This document shows positions 8,648 through 17,606 of a DNA stretch of 39,527 nt, one piece after another (the stretch's first letter is position 1; each line of letters begins with the position of its first letter). The DNA is from Leptolyngbya sp. FACHB-321 (GTDB lineage Bacteria > Cyanobacteriota > Cyanobacteriia > Leptolyngbyales > Leptolyngbyaceae). The notes beneath the pieces were generated by a model. It did not search any database. It was given only the letters and a program-made list of their open reading frames with translations, and had not been told where the DNA came from. A program made the translations under genes and the position numbers. The DNA lies in contig NZ_JACJPI010000009.1 of the NCBI RefSeq assembly GCF_014695975.1, positions 1 through 39,527 of the forward strand, read 5' to 3'.

Positions 8648-11212
8648 TTACTGCTTTCCTTGACAGGAGGTTGAGTGATTCAACCAGTTATGCGCTGCAT
8701 TGAACGAATTTTGCATGGTTGAATTCTCCGTGTTCGCAACCAGAATAATCTCTCCAGTAGAAATTGTTTGCCATCTGGTAGCCTCGGTGATTGGAATGTA
8801 GGGAAGTTTTGAGTTTTGAGTTTTGAATGTTGAATGATAAGAGTCTCCGGGTCTCCGCGTCTCGTTCGACTGAGCGCTCATGCCGAGGTCCGTCTCTCCC
8901 CGTCTTCTCTGCTGAGCCACCGTGAGAAGTTCGCGATCGTCCCACTCCGCGTCATCATCGAGTTGTTGCTCTGGTCTGGGCGGCAAACCACCGCGACCTG
9001 TGATAACAAAGGAATCGCCGCGATCAGCGGGACAACCCTGAGCAATTAACCGAGATGAGTCAACCACGCCTGAGGGCAATTGGACTAAACCCGAAGTGGG
9101 ATCAAACCGATCAATGTTAACTTGCACCGTTCCCTGTTGAGTAGACGTGGCTCCAGTAGCAGTGATATCGCTCAAGGGTGTGTCTTGCGGACGAAACTGG
9201 ATGCCAAAAATACCGGAGGTATTAATCGTCACGTTGCCACCACGAGCGTTGACCGAGTTGGCGCTGATGTTGCTATCTTCATTGGGAACGGCAACGATCG
9301 CCCCTGCATCAATTTGAATGTTGCCACCATTGCCTGTACCACCTGCAATTGCTGAGACTCCGCTAATTTGGCGCAGCAATAGGGTATCTCGAACTTGAAG
9401 TTGAATATTGCCTCCTTGACCAGAGGCGGTTGAGGCAGTAATGCCTGCTTGGTTGTTGAGAGTAATCGAATGAGCTCGAATGCTCAAGAGTCCTGCTGGA
9501 CCTGTTCCCGCATTACTTACATCAACTCTTGCACCATTTGTCATCGTTAACATTCCAGTCGTGATGGTTGCATTTCCAGACACGCCGGTTGGGGCTTCTG
9601 GTGCTAGCAAGGCTGGATCTTGAGGCTGTTCAGTTGTAAACCGAAAGCCAAAGGCACCCACAGAGCTAGGGGCAGAAAATTGAGTGCCGTTGCCGTCAAT
9701 CTCGATCGACTCCCTAGCGTTAATAATTAGACTTCCAGCACTTCCATCTCCGATAGTGACAGTATTGATGGTTCCTCCTGCCTGAACCCGCAACTTTTCT
9801 GTATGGATGGTCAACCTCCCAGCTTCTCCGCTGACTGTGCCTGCTGCAATGTTGCTCTGCCTAAGGAAGTTTGTGCCAATGACTTCGATCGCTTCGGAAG
9901 TATTTATAGTTACGTCTCCACTGCGACCAGTGCCAACGGTTGTCGTGCCAATGGAACCGCCATCAACGACCCTTAACTGACTTGTTGATAATGTGATATT
10001 GCCCGTATCGCTAGAGTCCACTGCTATTGCAGCAACAAGGCTACCAAGTGTAGAACTGGAAGCAATGCCAATGACTTGCATACTGTCTGTAGCATTCACA
10101 TTGATCTGTCCAGTTTGACCAGAGCCATAGGAGAAGGCAGAGGCGATCGCGCCCTCCCGGACAATAAAGCGTTGAGTCTTAACGGTAAGATCGGCTCCGC
10201 TTCCCGCTCCCAATGCTTGGCTTTCCAGCCCACCAAAAACACTGCCATCCAAACTCGTTCCCCTCAAGTCCACAAGTTCACTGGCAGTGACAGCAATACT
10301 TCCCCCACTTTGCCCTGCCTGATTTTGAATGAGCAGTAGGGAGCCATCCGTAAGCGATACTTGCCCCCCTTGCACTTGAATCACACCGCTATTACTAGCA
10401 TTGACTAATGCTCGCTGCGATAGATGAATCTCTCCAAATGATTGAATGCCTGAATAACCCAAGGCAAATCGATCTCCTACATCAACTTGACCATCGCGCA
10501 CGCTGCCTAGTTCAATGCGTCCTTGTTCTGCTGTCAGAACGCCACCTTGGATGTCAAGATTGCCACCAATCAAGGCGAGCGTTTGTCCGGTTGAAACCTC
10601 CAAACCCGTGGCGGCCTTTCCCACCGTGATCGGAACGAAGATCGAACCTTGAGATAAGTTGTAGCCAGTTCCCTGAACTCTAATCGGTGCTGGATTCGTC
10701 CCCATCTGCAACCCAACTGGAACACTGACCGTCAAGAGCGGCGTGGTTTGAGGATTGGTGGCACTGTACTGAAACTGATCGGCAAAGTTGATGCTGTTGG
10801 CAGTGGTGGCAACAAAAGAACCCCCAATGTTTAGTCGAGCGTTAGAACCAAATAGAATGCCATTGGGGTTGAGTAAAAACAGATTCGCTGTACCATTCGC
10901 TCGAATCACCCCATCAATACTCGAAACTGATCTACTCGTAACGCGGCTAAAGATATTTTGTACATCCGTTGCATTATTGAAGTAAGCAGCCCCACCTGTC
11001 GGAATCGAAAATTGGCTGAAACTATGGAACAGGTTACCACCTCGCCTGGCTCCACCATCAATTTGAGCGTTGGGATCACCTGAAACTTGCGATCGCTCCC
11101 CTACAGGCAACGTACCGTCAGGTACGACTTGCGCGGCGCTCGGTTGAACCCAAAGTAATGCACTCACGAGGCTGACCGTCAAAGCACTGACTTGAACATG
11201 CAATCGATTCAT
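8648..11212 (-). CDS. Two-partner-secretion exoprotein, filamentous haemagglutinin type (first copy)
   Basis: An 854-residue surface or secreted protein. A Sec signal peptide (residues 1-27) precedes the haemagglutination-activity (TPS) domain at about 28-170. That domain has TLPVGERSQV, GGNLFHSFSQFSIP and the hallmark NPNGI at 115-119. A long right-handed beta-helix of imperfect glycine-rich repeats follows (about 200-690). The C-terminal region (about 725-765; LIAQGCPADRGDSF, VITGRGGLPP) is nearly identical to that of the second copy, so it is a conserved module. Close to the end, coding sequence contains heptameric repeats (8805-8836) that the paralogue lacks. Export needs an outer-membrane ShlB-type partner, and the one in this window is a pseudogene. 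GAGG precedes the ATG. The role may be adhesion or matrix formation (inferred). Confidence 0.93.
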   Translation of the reverse strand: MNRLHVQVSALTVSLVSALLWVQPSAAQVVPDGTLPVGERSQVSGDPNAQIDGGARRGGNLFHSFSQFSIPTGGAAYFNNATDVQNIFSRVTSRSVSSIDGVIRANGTANLFLLNPNGILFGSNARLNIGGSFVATTANSINFADQFQYSATNPQTTPLLTVSVPVGLQMGTNPAPIRVQGTGYNLSQGSIFVPITVGKAATGLEVSTGQTLALIGGNLDIQGGVLTAEQGRIELGSVRDGQVDVGDRFALGYSGIQSFGEIHLSQRALVNASNSGVIQVQGGQVSLTDGSLLLIQNQAGQSGGSIAVTASELVDLRGTSLDGSVFGGLESQALGAGSGADLTVKTQRFIVREGAIASAFSYGSGQTGQINVNATDSMQVIGIASSSTLGSLVAAIAVDSSDTGNITLSTSQLRVVDGGSIGTTTVGTGRSGDVTINTSEAIEVIGTNFLRQSNIAAGTVSGEAGRLTIHTEKLRVQAGGTINTVTIGDGSAGSLIINARESIEIDGNGTQFSAPSSVGAFGFRFTTEQPQDPALLAPEAPTGVSGNATITTGMLTMTNGARVDVSNAGTGPAGLLSIRAHSITLNNQAGITASTASGQGGNIQLQVRDTLLLRQISGVSAIAGGTGNGGNIQIDAGAIVAVPNEDSNISANSVNARGGNVTINTSGIFGIQFRPQDTPLSDITATGATSTQQGTVQVNIDRFDPTSGLVQLPSGVVDSSRLIAQGCPADRGDSFVITGRGGLPPRPEQQLDDDAEWDDRELLTVAQQRRRGETDLGMSAQSNETRRPGDSYHSTFKTQNSKLPYIPITEATRWQTISTGEIILVANTENSTMQNSFNAAHNWLNHSTSCQGKQ
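8805..8866. repeat. Heptamer (STRR-like) repeat and adjoining repeat-like sequence inside a gene
   Basis: The plus strand reads AGTTTTG three times in succession (8805-8825) followed by degenerate units up to about 8836, then GTCTCCGGGTCTCCGCGTCTC (bases about 8842-8862 in part). Both parts resemble dispersed short repeats I know from intergenic regions of filamentous cyanobacteria. Here they are read in frame near the C-terminus of the first exoprotein, giving roughly ETRRPGDSYHSTFKTQ and NSKLPYIP, which have no counterpart in the second exoprotein. Confidence 0.6.
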
Positions 11213-11327
11213 GTTGCCATCCTCTGTCGCATTGATAGGGACAGAATAGGCTATTTTGCATGATTACTCCAGCTAAGGCAGGGACCAGACACAGCAAGAG
11301 CAGAAAATTAGTTCTGTTTTCACTGAT

Positions 11328-14300
11328 TTACCGTCTGCCGTTGCAGGCAACTGATTGAGACAACGACTTCTGTACCGTTGGGTCAGATGTATTAGCAATC
11401 AATATCACATCTCCACTTGCCGTCTTCTGCCAATCTGTCGCTTCAATGATTGAAGCAGCAGTTGTTGCTTGGGAAACAACTCCAGGGCGTGAGCCTTCTG
11501 CGTTAGTGCCTGATGAGGATAGCTTTCTGGCTCCTCTCTTGTGCATCTGCTGAGCCACCGTGAGAATTTCGCGATCGCTCCACTCCGCGTCATCGTCGAG
11601 TTCTTGTGCAGGTGTTGGCGGTAAACCACCGCGACCTGTGATGACAAAGGAATCGCCTCGATCAGCCGGACAGCCTTGAGCAATTAACTCTGACGCATCC
11701 ACCAAGTCGGTGGGTAATGCAACTAACCCCGATGTTGGGTCAAGTCCGGCAGTCGTGACATCGATCGTGCCCGGTAAAGCAGACGTTGCACCTGTAGCCG
11801 TGATGTCACTCAAGGGAGTGGAAACTAAACTGGGCTGAATGCCGAAGATGGAAAAAGCATTGATGCGGACATTGCCCCCGCGAAAATCTTCGGAATTGGC
11901 ACTAATGTTGCTATCTTCGTGCAGCACTGCAATGAGGAAGCGGGTATCGATACTGATGTTGCCACCAGGAATGTTTTCTCCAATTGCATTGGTTGAGATA
12001 TTACTGCCATTGCGGAGGAGGATGAAGGGCGATCGCAAATTGATATTTCCACCACCACCCGTTGTATCGGCACGGATTCTACCCCCATTGTTGAGGTAGA
12101 TGCGATCGGCATCCACAAACAAGTTGCCAGCAATGCCCGTCCCTGAACTGCTGACGGTGACTTCTGCCTGATTTTGAATATTGAGGGTGCCTGTGCGGAG
12201 ATTTAAGTTTCCCCCTGCACCGCTTCCACCTGTTCCAGCGGCAATGATGGAACCATCTCCAGTCAGCGTAACGGAATCAGGAGCGGTAATAGTTAGCTGT
12301 CCGCCATTGCCGCTGCCGGAGGTAGAGGCAGAGATTTGAGCACCGCCTTGCAGGTTCACCCGCACACTCTGCCCGTTCCCCTGTGGTTGAATGGTCAAAC
12401 TGCCTGCATCAGCAGCCGTGGTGGTTTGAGCAAATAGACCACTGGTCGCCCCAGAAAGCTGAATATCGGGAGCATTTACCGTGATGTCTCCTGCCCGTCC
12501 ATTTCCAGTGGTGCTGGTAATGAGTTGCGCCCCCTCCTGAACAGTGAAGCGTCCAGTCGTAATTTGGATATTGCCGCCGTACCCAGTAGAGTTCGGCTCA
12601 GTATTGGCAAAGAAACCGCTAGCAGAACCCGTTTCGCGGATGGCATTGACAACATTGGGAGCGACAGGAGTGGGATTGTCAGGAGTGGGAAATCTAGCCA
12701 GGCGATCGACGTAATTGGGGTCGCTGCCAGCGATCCTGATCTGCTCTCCCGCGTTGACTGTGATATTGCCCGCTGCTCCCTGCCCAAAGGTAGTGGTAAT
12801 CAACTGTCCGCCGTTGACTGCCTCAAAGGTGCGGGTGGCATTGACGCTGATGTCTCCCCCCTGCCCATCGCCTCGGCTGCGGGCGCTCAAGGTGGCCCCA
12901 TCGGCAATCCGAAAGGTCTGCGTAGCAATGGTAATATCGCCTGCGTTGCCTGCTGTATCACTGCTGGTAAACAACCCGCTGGGCAAGCCATTGCTCGGAA
13001 TACTGCCAGAGATATCGACTCTACCGGCCTGAATGTCGATATTACCTGCATCTCCCTGTCCTTGCGTACTGGCATTAATGAGACCGCCATCTTGTAGCAC
13101 TAGAGCCCCGGCTCGGATACGAAGATTTGCCCCAGATCCAACTCCGTCTGACTGCACTCCTGAGGTAATCCTGGTAGATTCTCCCGTGTTAGAAGATGTT
13201 GCGCCCGTGAGCAGGATAGTACCCCTGATATCTAAATTGATGTCTCCCCCAGGACCCTGACCGATCGAGGATACTTCCCCAATGATTCCAGCATTAGATC
13301 TCAAGATGAGATCTTGAGCTTGAATATTAATGCCACCAGAACGGCTCGGGTCCCTAGAGAATACAGCGCTAGATATCCCAGTAGTCAAGTAACCAGGAGT
13401 GTTTCCTCCATCCATGACAACCGTAGTGCGGGCATTAATATTGATCGGTCCTGCATTTCCCTGTCCAGCCCTGTAGGCAACCAGTTGAGACCCGCGTGCG
13501 ATCGCTAGCGACCCAGTGGTGATGTTGATACCGCCAGAGTTCCCAATGCTACCTGTTTCCGCAGGAGCAACTACAAAAGACAGGTCATCCAAAGAGACCG
13601 TATTGCGAGCATTGATCGTCACACTGCCTGCATCGCCCTGCCCATAGATAGCAGCAGTCAGTCGAGTATTCCGTGTGAGCGCCAGCGACCCGGTGGTGAT
13701 GTTGATACCGCCAGTGTTGCCGATGCCATATGGGGTCACGTCACTGGATATAAAAGAGTTATCCAAAAAGACCCTATCGCGCGCATTAATCGTCACACTA
13801 CCTGCATCGCCCTGCCCATATGTGTCAGCACGCAGCTCAGCGAACCCTGTGACCGCCAGCGATCCGGTGGTGATGTTGATACCGCCAGTGTTCCCGATGC
13901 TATCCGGGGTCACGTCACTGGATATAAAAGAGTTATCCAAAGAGACCGTATCGCGCGCATTGATCGTCACGCTGCCTGTATCGCCCTGCCCATAGGTATC
14001 GGTACGCAGCTCAGCCAACTCTGTGACCGCCAGTGACCCGGTGGTGATCTTAATGCTACCCGCATTCCCAATACCGCCAGGACGCACTACGTTGTCGATC
14101 GAGCCACCATTAAGGGCAATCGTTTCGGTCGCATCGAGCTGAATGTTTCCCGCTTGCGCGCCGACAAAACCTAACCCGTCGTTAATTCCTGCTTGAAGCC
14201 TACTGTCCTCGTTCAGGGTCAAGTTCCGAGCGGTGACAGCAATACTTCCACCACCCCCTGCACGAACGTCTAGAAGAGTGTCACTGAGGGAAACATCGGC

Positions 14301-15524
14301 GCGCGCTAGCGAATCGGGAAACCTCAAATTTATCGTATTGCCATCCACCGCCAGCCCCACCCTGCCTGATCCGGCGACGCCTCCTAACTCAACTCGACCA
14401 CCCCCAGCCTGCAAACTTGCTCCCTGGATCGTGACATTGCCGCCCACCAGCGCTAGCGTTCTGCCCGGTTGCACCTGAAGCGGGGTTTGAGTGTTGAGCG
14501 TAATCCTATAGGGACCACCGCGACCAAAGACGTTATTCGCATCCCACTCACTTAAAGGTAACCGAGAGCTAGGATCGTTAGGCTCACCCAATGCGCCAAA
14601 GATAAGACCCTGTGAACTAAGAGGGTTGTTACCGAAACTGGAAACGCCCAAGTAATAGGTGCCAGTAGCAGCAGGGATGAAGGGTTGGTTCAAGGGCACA
14701 CTAGACTGCACAGTGGAGGCACTGTCATCGTTGCTCGCTAAACCCAAGCCATTGCCATCGAACAAAAACAACTGGGTATCTACCGCAGAGCCACTGACAG
14801 TCGTTGCCCTGAAGGGCAACCCTTGTGGTAGGAGCAGTTGGTACAGGTCCACATCGCTGGCACCGTCCAAATTGCCATTGATTGCGTTTAGGCGTGCTCC
14901 ACCCGTCGCGCTGTTGGCTGGTTGAGCTGTACCCAAAAGCTCACCCGCATCACCCGTCTCAGTAAATACATTTTCAGGGGCAGCCTGCACCACAATATCT
15001 CCTGGCTGGCTGTTGAACTGCAACCCGATCGGCACACTGATGGTCAGCAACGGAGAAGCCGAGGGGTTGACGGCACTAAACTCAGTGCCATCCGCAAACA
15101 CAATGCTACTGGCGGTACTGGCGACAAACGAACCACCAATATTCAAGCGGGCACTCGGTCCAAAGATAATCCCATTGGGGTTAATCAAAAACAGGTTTGC
15201 TATACCATTTGCCCGAATCAAGCCGTCAATATTCGAAATGGAGCCACCCGTAACTCGTGTCAGGATGTTTTGCACATCGATCGCATTGTTGAAGTAAGCA
15301 GACCCACCCGTAGGAATCGAAAATTCACTGAAGCTATGGAATAGGTTGCCACCTCGTCTGGCTCCCCCATCAACCTGGAAGTTAGGGTTGCTAGAAACTT
15401 GTGATCGCTCCCCTACAGGCAATGTACCGTCAGGCACGACTTGCGCTGCAATCGATGGAGCATAAAGCAATGTGTTTAAGAGAACGCTCGTTACAACCCA
15501 TCCACTCAGATACGATCGATTCAT
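11328..15524 (-). CDS. Two-partner-secretion exoprotein, filamentous haemagglutinin type (second, larger copy)
   Basis: A 1398-residue paralogue of the exoprotein downstream. Signal peptide 1-27; haemagglutination-activity domain about 28-170 with GGNLFHSFSEFSIP and NPNGI at 115-119. Residues about 185-345 hold an inserted domain absent from the other copy. It has INGNLDGASDVDLYQLLLP, DTQLFLFDGNG and ATGTYYLGVSSFG, the pattern of a PPC-like (pre-peptidase C-terminal) domain. The beta-helix follows, with near-identical 58-residue tandem units at about 490-670. The C-terminus has the conserved LIAQGCPADRGDSF module. A GAGG site lies 6-7 bases before the ATG at 15524. It is first in the minus-strand series and transcribed away from the plus-strand DsbA-like gene. 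The PPC-like domain may mediate secretion or carbohydrate binding (inferred). Confidence 0.93.
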   Translation of the reverse strand: MNRSYLSGWVVTSVLLNTLLYAPSIAAQVVPDGTLPVGERSQVSSNPNFQVDGGARRGGNLFHSFSEFSIPTGGSAYFNNAIDVQNILTRVTGGSISNIDGLIRANGIANLFLINPNGIIFGPSARLNIGGSFVASTASSIVFADGTEFSAVNPSASPLLTISVPIGLQFNSQPGDIVVQAAPENVFTETGDAGELLGTAQPANSATGGARLNAINGNLDGASDVDLYQLLLPQGLPFRATTVSGSAVDTQLFLFDGNGLGLASNDDSASTVQSSVPLNQPFIPAATGTYYLGVSSFGNNPLSSQGLIFGALGEPNDPSSRLPLSEWDANNVFGRGGPYRITLNTQTPLQVQPGRTLALVGGNVTIQGASLQAGGGRVELGGVAGSGRVGLAVDGNTINLRFPDSLARADVSLSDTLLDVRAGGGGSIAVTARNLTLNEDSRLQAGINDGLGFVGAQAGNIQLDATETIALNGGSIDNVVRPGGIGNAGSIKITTGSLAVTELAELRTDTYGQGDTGSVTINARDTVSLDNSFISSDVTPDSIGNTGGINITTGSLAVTGFAELRADTYGQGDAGSVTINARDRVFLDNSFISSDVTPYGIGNTGGINITTGSLALTRNTRLTAAIYGQGDAGSVTINARNTVSLDDLSFVVAPAETGSIGNSGGINITTGSLAIARGSQLVAYRAGQGNAGPININARTTVVMDGGNTPGYLTTGISSAVFSRDPSRSGGINIQAQDLILRSNAGIIGEVSSIGQGPGGDINLDIRGTILLTGATSSNTGESTRITSGVQSDGVGSGANLRIRAGALVLQDGGLINASTQGQGDAGNIDIQAGRVDISGSIPSNGLPSGLFTSSDTAGNAGDITIATQTFRIADGATLSARSRGDGQGGDISVNATRTFEAVNGGQLITTTFGQGAAGNITVNAGEQIRIAGSDPNYVDRLARFPTPDNPTPVAPNVVNAIRETGSASGFFANTEPNSTGYGGNIQITTGRFTVQEGAQLITSTTGNGRAGDITVNAPDIQLSGATSGLFAQTTTAADAGSLTIQPQGNGQSVRVNLQGGAQISASTSGSGNGGQLTITAPDSVTLTGDGSIIAAGTGGSGAGGNLNLRTGTLNIQNQAEVTVSSSGTGIAGNLFVDADRIYLNNGGRIRADTTGGGGNINLRSPFILLRNGSNISTNAIGENIPGGNISIDTRFLIAVLHEDSNISANSEDFRGGNVRINAFSIFGIQPSLVSTPLSDITATGATSALPGTIDVTTAGLDPTSGLVALPTDLVDASELIAQGCPADRGDSFVITGRGGLPPTPAQELDDDAEWSDREILTVAQQMHKRGARKLSSSGTNAEGSRPGVVSQATTAASIIEATDWQKTASGDVILIANTSDPTVQKSLSQSVACNGRR
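13504..14202. repeat. 174-base tandem repeats within the large exoprotein gene
   Basis: The phrase GCCAGCGACCCGGTGGTGAT recurs, with small changes, starting at 13504, 13681, 13855 and 14029, giving steps of 177, 174 and 174 bases. The two central units are the closest match. Each unit encodes 58 residues, with TGGINITTGSLAVT, YGQGDAGSVTINAR and LDNSFISSDVTP. The unit length is a whole number of codons, so copy number can change without breaking the frame. Confidence 0.9.
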
Positions 15525-15641
15525 TTGTCGCCTCGCGCTTACATCGGTATGGATAGGTTAAAGCTATCGTGGCTTTCGTTTAACCCCAACCGCTGCAAAG
15601 TTCCCTGGTATAGCTGTGTTTGTCTAAAATCTAATTAATAT

Positions 15642-15929
15642 ATGAAGCTATTTTCGACTCGTCGTCTAACGAGAGTTGCTACTTCTTATGCCAGAGAGTG
15701 TGATTCATCTATCCAACTAAATGGTGAGATCGGATCAAACTTAAGTTTGCCTTCAAACTCCAACTTAAGCTTGAATCAGCTTCATCCTTGGGAGTGCTTG
15801 ATTGCTCACTCTCTTGATAGTGCAAAAATGCCAACTTCCAACAGGTTACAAACCCAAGGCAGTTACCTACAGTTAGCTCATGCTAATCAGCATACCCAAC
15901 TGGTGGGTATAGAGCATCAGTTTACCTAA
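15642..15929 (+). CDS. Small hypothetical protein, doubtful
   Basis: An open frame of 95 residues in the divergent region between the large exoprotein gene and the DsbA-like gene. I recognise no domain, signal peptide or membrane segment. The sequence is Ser/Asn/Leu/His-rich (SNLSLPSNSNLSLNQLHP). No ribosome-binding site precedes the ATG. It may be real, a decayed gene, or chance. The rest of the 15525-15995 region must hold the promoters for both directions, but I cannot point to specific boxes. Confidence 0.25.
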   Translation: MKLFSTRRLTRVATSYARECDSSIQLNGEIGSNLSLPSNSNLSLNQLHPWECLIAHSLDSAKMPTSNRLQTQGSYLQLAHANQHTQLVGIEHQFT

Positions 15930-15995
15930 AATTAATCACCAGAAGAGGTTCTAAGCGATCGATCCCGAGTCGCATACTTTCCGTCGGAGGCATCA

Positions 15996-16553
15996 GTGAA
16001 TCATGATCATAACCACAGTTTGTTATCCGTTCTTCCTTCAATACAAGATCACGTAAAAGGTGAGTTGAGTGCAACTGTAGTGTTAGTGATGTACGGAGAC
16101 TATCAATGTTCTCAATGTGCAGAGGTCTACAGGTTAATTAAAGATGTTCAACAGCAGCTTAACGTTTCCTTTTGGGAGAATTATTTGTGTTTCATCTTTC
16201 GGCATTTTCCACAGCGTCCAATCTATCCTCGTGCTCAACGAGCGGCAGAAGCAGCAGAAGCAGCAGCGGCTCAAGGTCAATTTTGGCAGATGCATGAGAC
16301 ATTGTTCAACCATCAACACGAATTAGGGGATGGCTATCTAGTAGAGTATGCCAGTCATCTAGGACTCAGTATTCGCCAATTTCTACAAGATTTATCGAGA
16401 GGAGTGTATGTCGATCGCATCAATGAAGATATTGAAGGTGGAATTCAAAGTGGGGTAATGGTTGCACCAGCACTGTTTATTAACAACCTTCAATACACAA
16501 ACCAATGGAGCATTGAGCCATTGATGGCAAGCATTGTCAACATTATTCATTAA
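15996..16553 (+). CDS. DsbA-like thioredoxin-fold oxidoreductase, cytoplasmic
   Basis: A 185-residue thiol oxidoreductase of the DsbA/FrnE-like group. The active site is C38-S-Q-C41 in YGDYQCSQC, the strand FRHFP follows, and a cis-proline region (VAPALFINN) is near residue 162. An Ala/Glu-rich helix (AEAAEAAAAQGQFWQMHE) is typical of the inserted helical domain. There is no signal peptide, so it probably acts in the cytoplasm. The start is GTG at 15996, chosen because GGAGG sits six bases before it and no in-frame ATG precedes the fold. The LuxR-type gene follows 46 bases after its stop and may be co-transcribed. Substrate unknown. Confidence 0.9.
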   Translation: MNHDHNHSLLSVLPSIQDHVKGELSATVVLVMYGDYQCSQCAEVYRLIKDVQQQLNVSFWENYLCFIFRHFPQRPIYPRAQRAAEAAEAAAAQGQFWQMHETLFNHQHELGDGYLVEYASHLGLSIRQFLQDLSRGVYVDRINEDIEGGIQSGVMVAPALFINNLQYTNQWSIEPLMASIVNIIH

Positions 16554-16599
16554 GGTTTTTGTTGCTTATCCTAACAAGTATCTCAACGAGGAGCATTTC

Positions 16600-17022
16600 A
16601 TGATTTCTACTCCATTACCGATCAAAAACGATTTCGAACCTTTGAAATTGCCAACTCAAATTGATTCTTTCAAGAATTTTCCAGTCAAGCACGCACTCAT
16701 GCATGTTGCACAAACAGCCGCAGAGGCACTGAAGCATTCTTATACTGTTCAGGTTGAATATAGTAATGACACTCAAACAGTTTCAATTCGAGCAATTGAG
16801 CCAGAGTCCAGGCATCTTATGTTCGTTGAGTCCTTGTCTCCCCGCGAGTTAGAGGTATTGCAATTAATTGTTGAGGGCGATAGAAATCCTATCATTGCTC
16901 AAAAGCTTTACATCGCTGAGGCAACGGTTAAAACTCACGTTCGCAGTATTTTGCAAAAGCTTTGCGTCAGCGATCGAACTCAAGCCGCCATTCGCGCCCT
17001 CCGAATCGGTCTAGTTCACTAG
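16600..17022 (+). CDS. LuxR-type HTH regulator without receiver domain
   Basis: A 140-residue protein. Its C-terminal 62 residues are a LuxR/NarL helix-turn-helix (LSPRELEVLQLIVEG, EATVKTHVRSILQKL, SDRTQAAIRALR). The N-terminal 78 residues have no recognised domain and lack receiver motifs, so control is unlikely to be by phosphorylation. I chose the ATG at 16600 because AGGAG lies 7 bases upstream. A longer frame opening at 16534 would overlap the DsbA-like gene and has no ribosome site. It may regulate the enzyme genes downstream, but only position supports this. Confidence 0.85.
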   Translation: MISTPLPIKNDFEPLKLPTQIDSFKNFPVKHALMHVAQTAAEALKHSYTVQVEYSNDTQTVSIRAIEPESRHLMFVESLSPRELEVLQLIVEGDRNPIIAQKLYIAEATVKTHVRSILQKLCVSDRTQAAIRALRIGLVH

Positions 17023-17177
17023 CAATAAGCCGATGTGAAAAAGGCTATCAATGTCCCATATAACTGTAAACATTTGGTTGATATGTCATGCACATTTAGC
17101 CTCAATCATTTAAAGGCGGCATTTGTTGATGCAGTTATCCAGGGGTTTTTAGCTCATGACATAATCTTTCTGGTTTT

Positions 17178-17606
17178 TTGGTTCTCGCCTTAGCATTGTT
17201 GCCGACTAAACTACAACTGAGGGACCAATATGATCTGATTGAAGGCTATTTCCCACCTGGCTCACAAACTCCTCCCCGTCGCCACACCCGTTATTCTGAA
17301 CAACTTTATGTGCTGGAAGGTGAATCCACAGTCTGGGCAGGTGAGAATAAGGTCATGCTAGGCGCAGGTGAAAGTTTCTTCATTCCTATCGGCACAGCTC
17401 ATGTTATTGCCGCACTCAGCGAAAAGTCAGCTCGCGGATTATTCATTGCTGCCCCCAGTGCCTTTGCACGCCTGATTGAAACGGTAGGGACACAGGATAA
17501 AACAGCAACATCAGATATGGCTCTCTTTGAGCGCATTAGTGCTGAAATCGGGGATAAAACTCTAGGTCCGCCCGAAACTTTACCTACCGGTGCAATGAGA
17601 ATATAG
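17178..17606 (+). pseudogene. Cupin-domain protein, 5'-truncated
   Basis: From about residue 16 this is a good cupin: QYDLIEGYFPPGSQTPPRRH, YVLEGESTVW (first motif) and GAGESFFIPIGTAHVI (second motif), ending ALFERISAEIGDKTLGPPET. The family normally has 25-40 more N-terminal residues before this point. Here the frame opens at a TTG followed by an unrelated stretch (VLALALLPTKLQL), with no ribosome site and stop codons just upstream. The likeliest reading is a gene that lost its 5' end. A short functional product cannot be excluded. The DUF2808 relic starts directly after its stop codon, so its 3' end is also a junction. Confidence 0.6.

Noticed and set aside
12525-13097. Plus-strand open frame of 190 residues inside the large exoprotein gene
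   Set aside because: It lies opposite repetitive glycine-rich beta-helix coding sequence, which readily leaves the other strand open. The residues are low-complexity and match no family.
13504-14202. CRISPR-like array
   Set aside because: Regular spacing is present, but the whole 174-base unit is repeated with no short-repeat/unique-spacer structure, and it is translated in frame.
16240-16275. GCAGAAGCAGCAG short repeats as a separate element
   Set aside because: They encode the Ala/Glu-rich helix of the DsbA-like protein, a normal part of this fold, and are only about 30 bases long.
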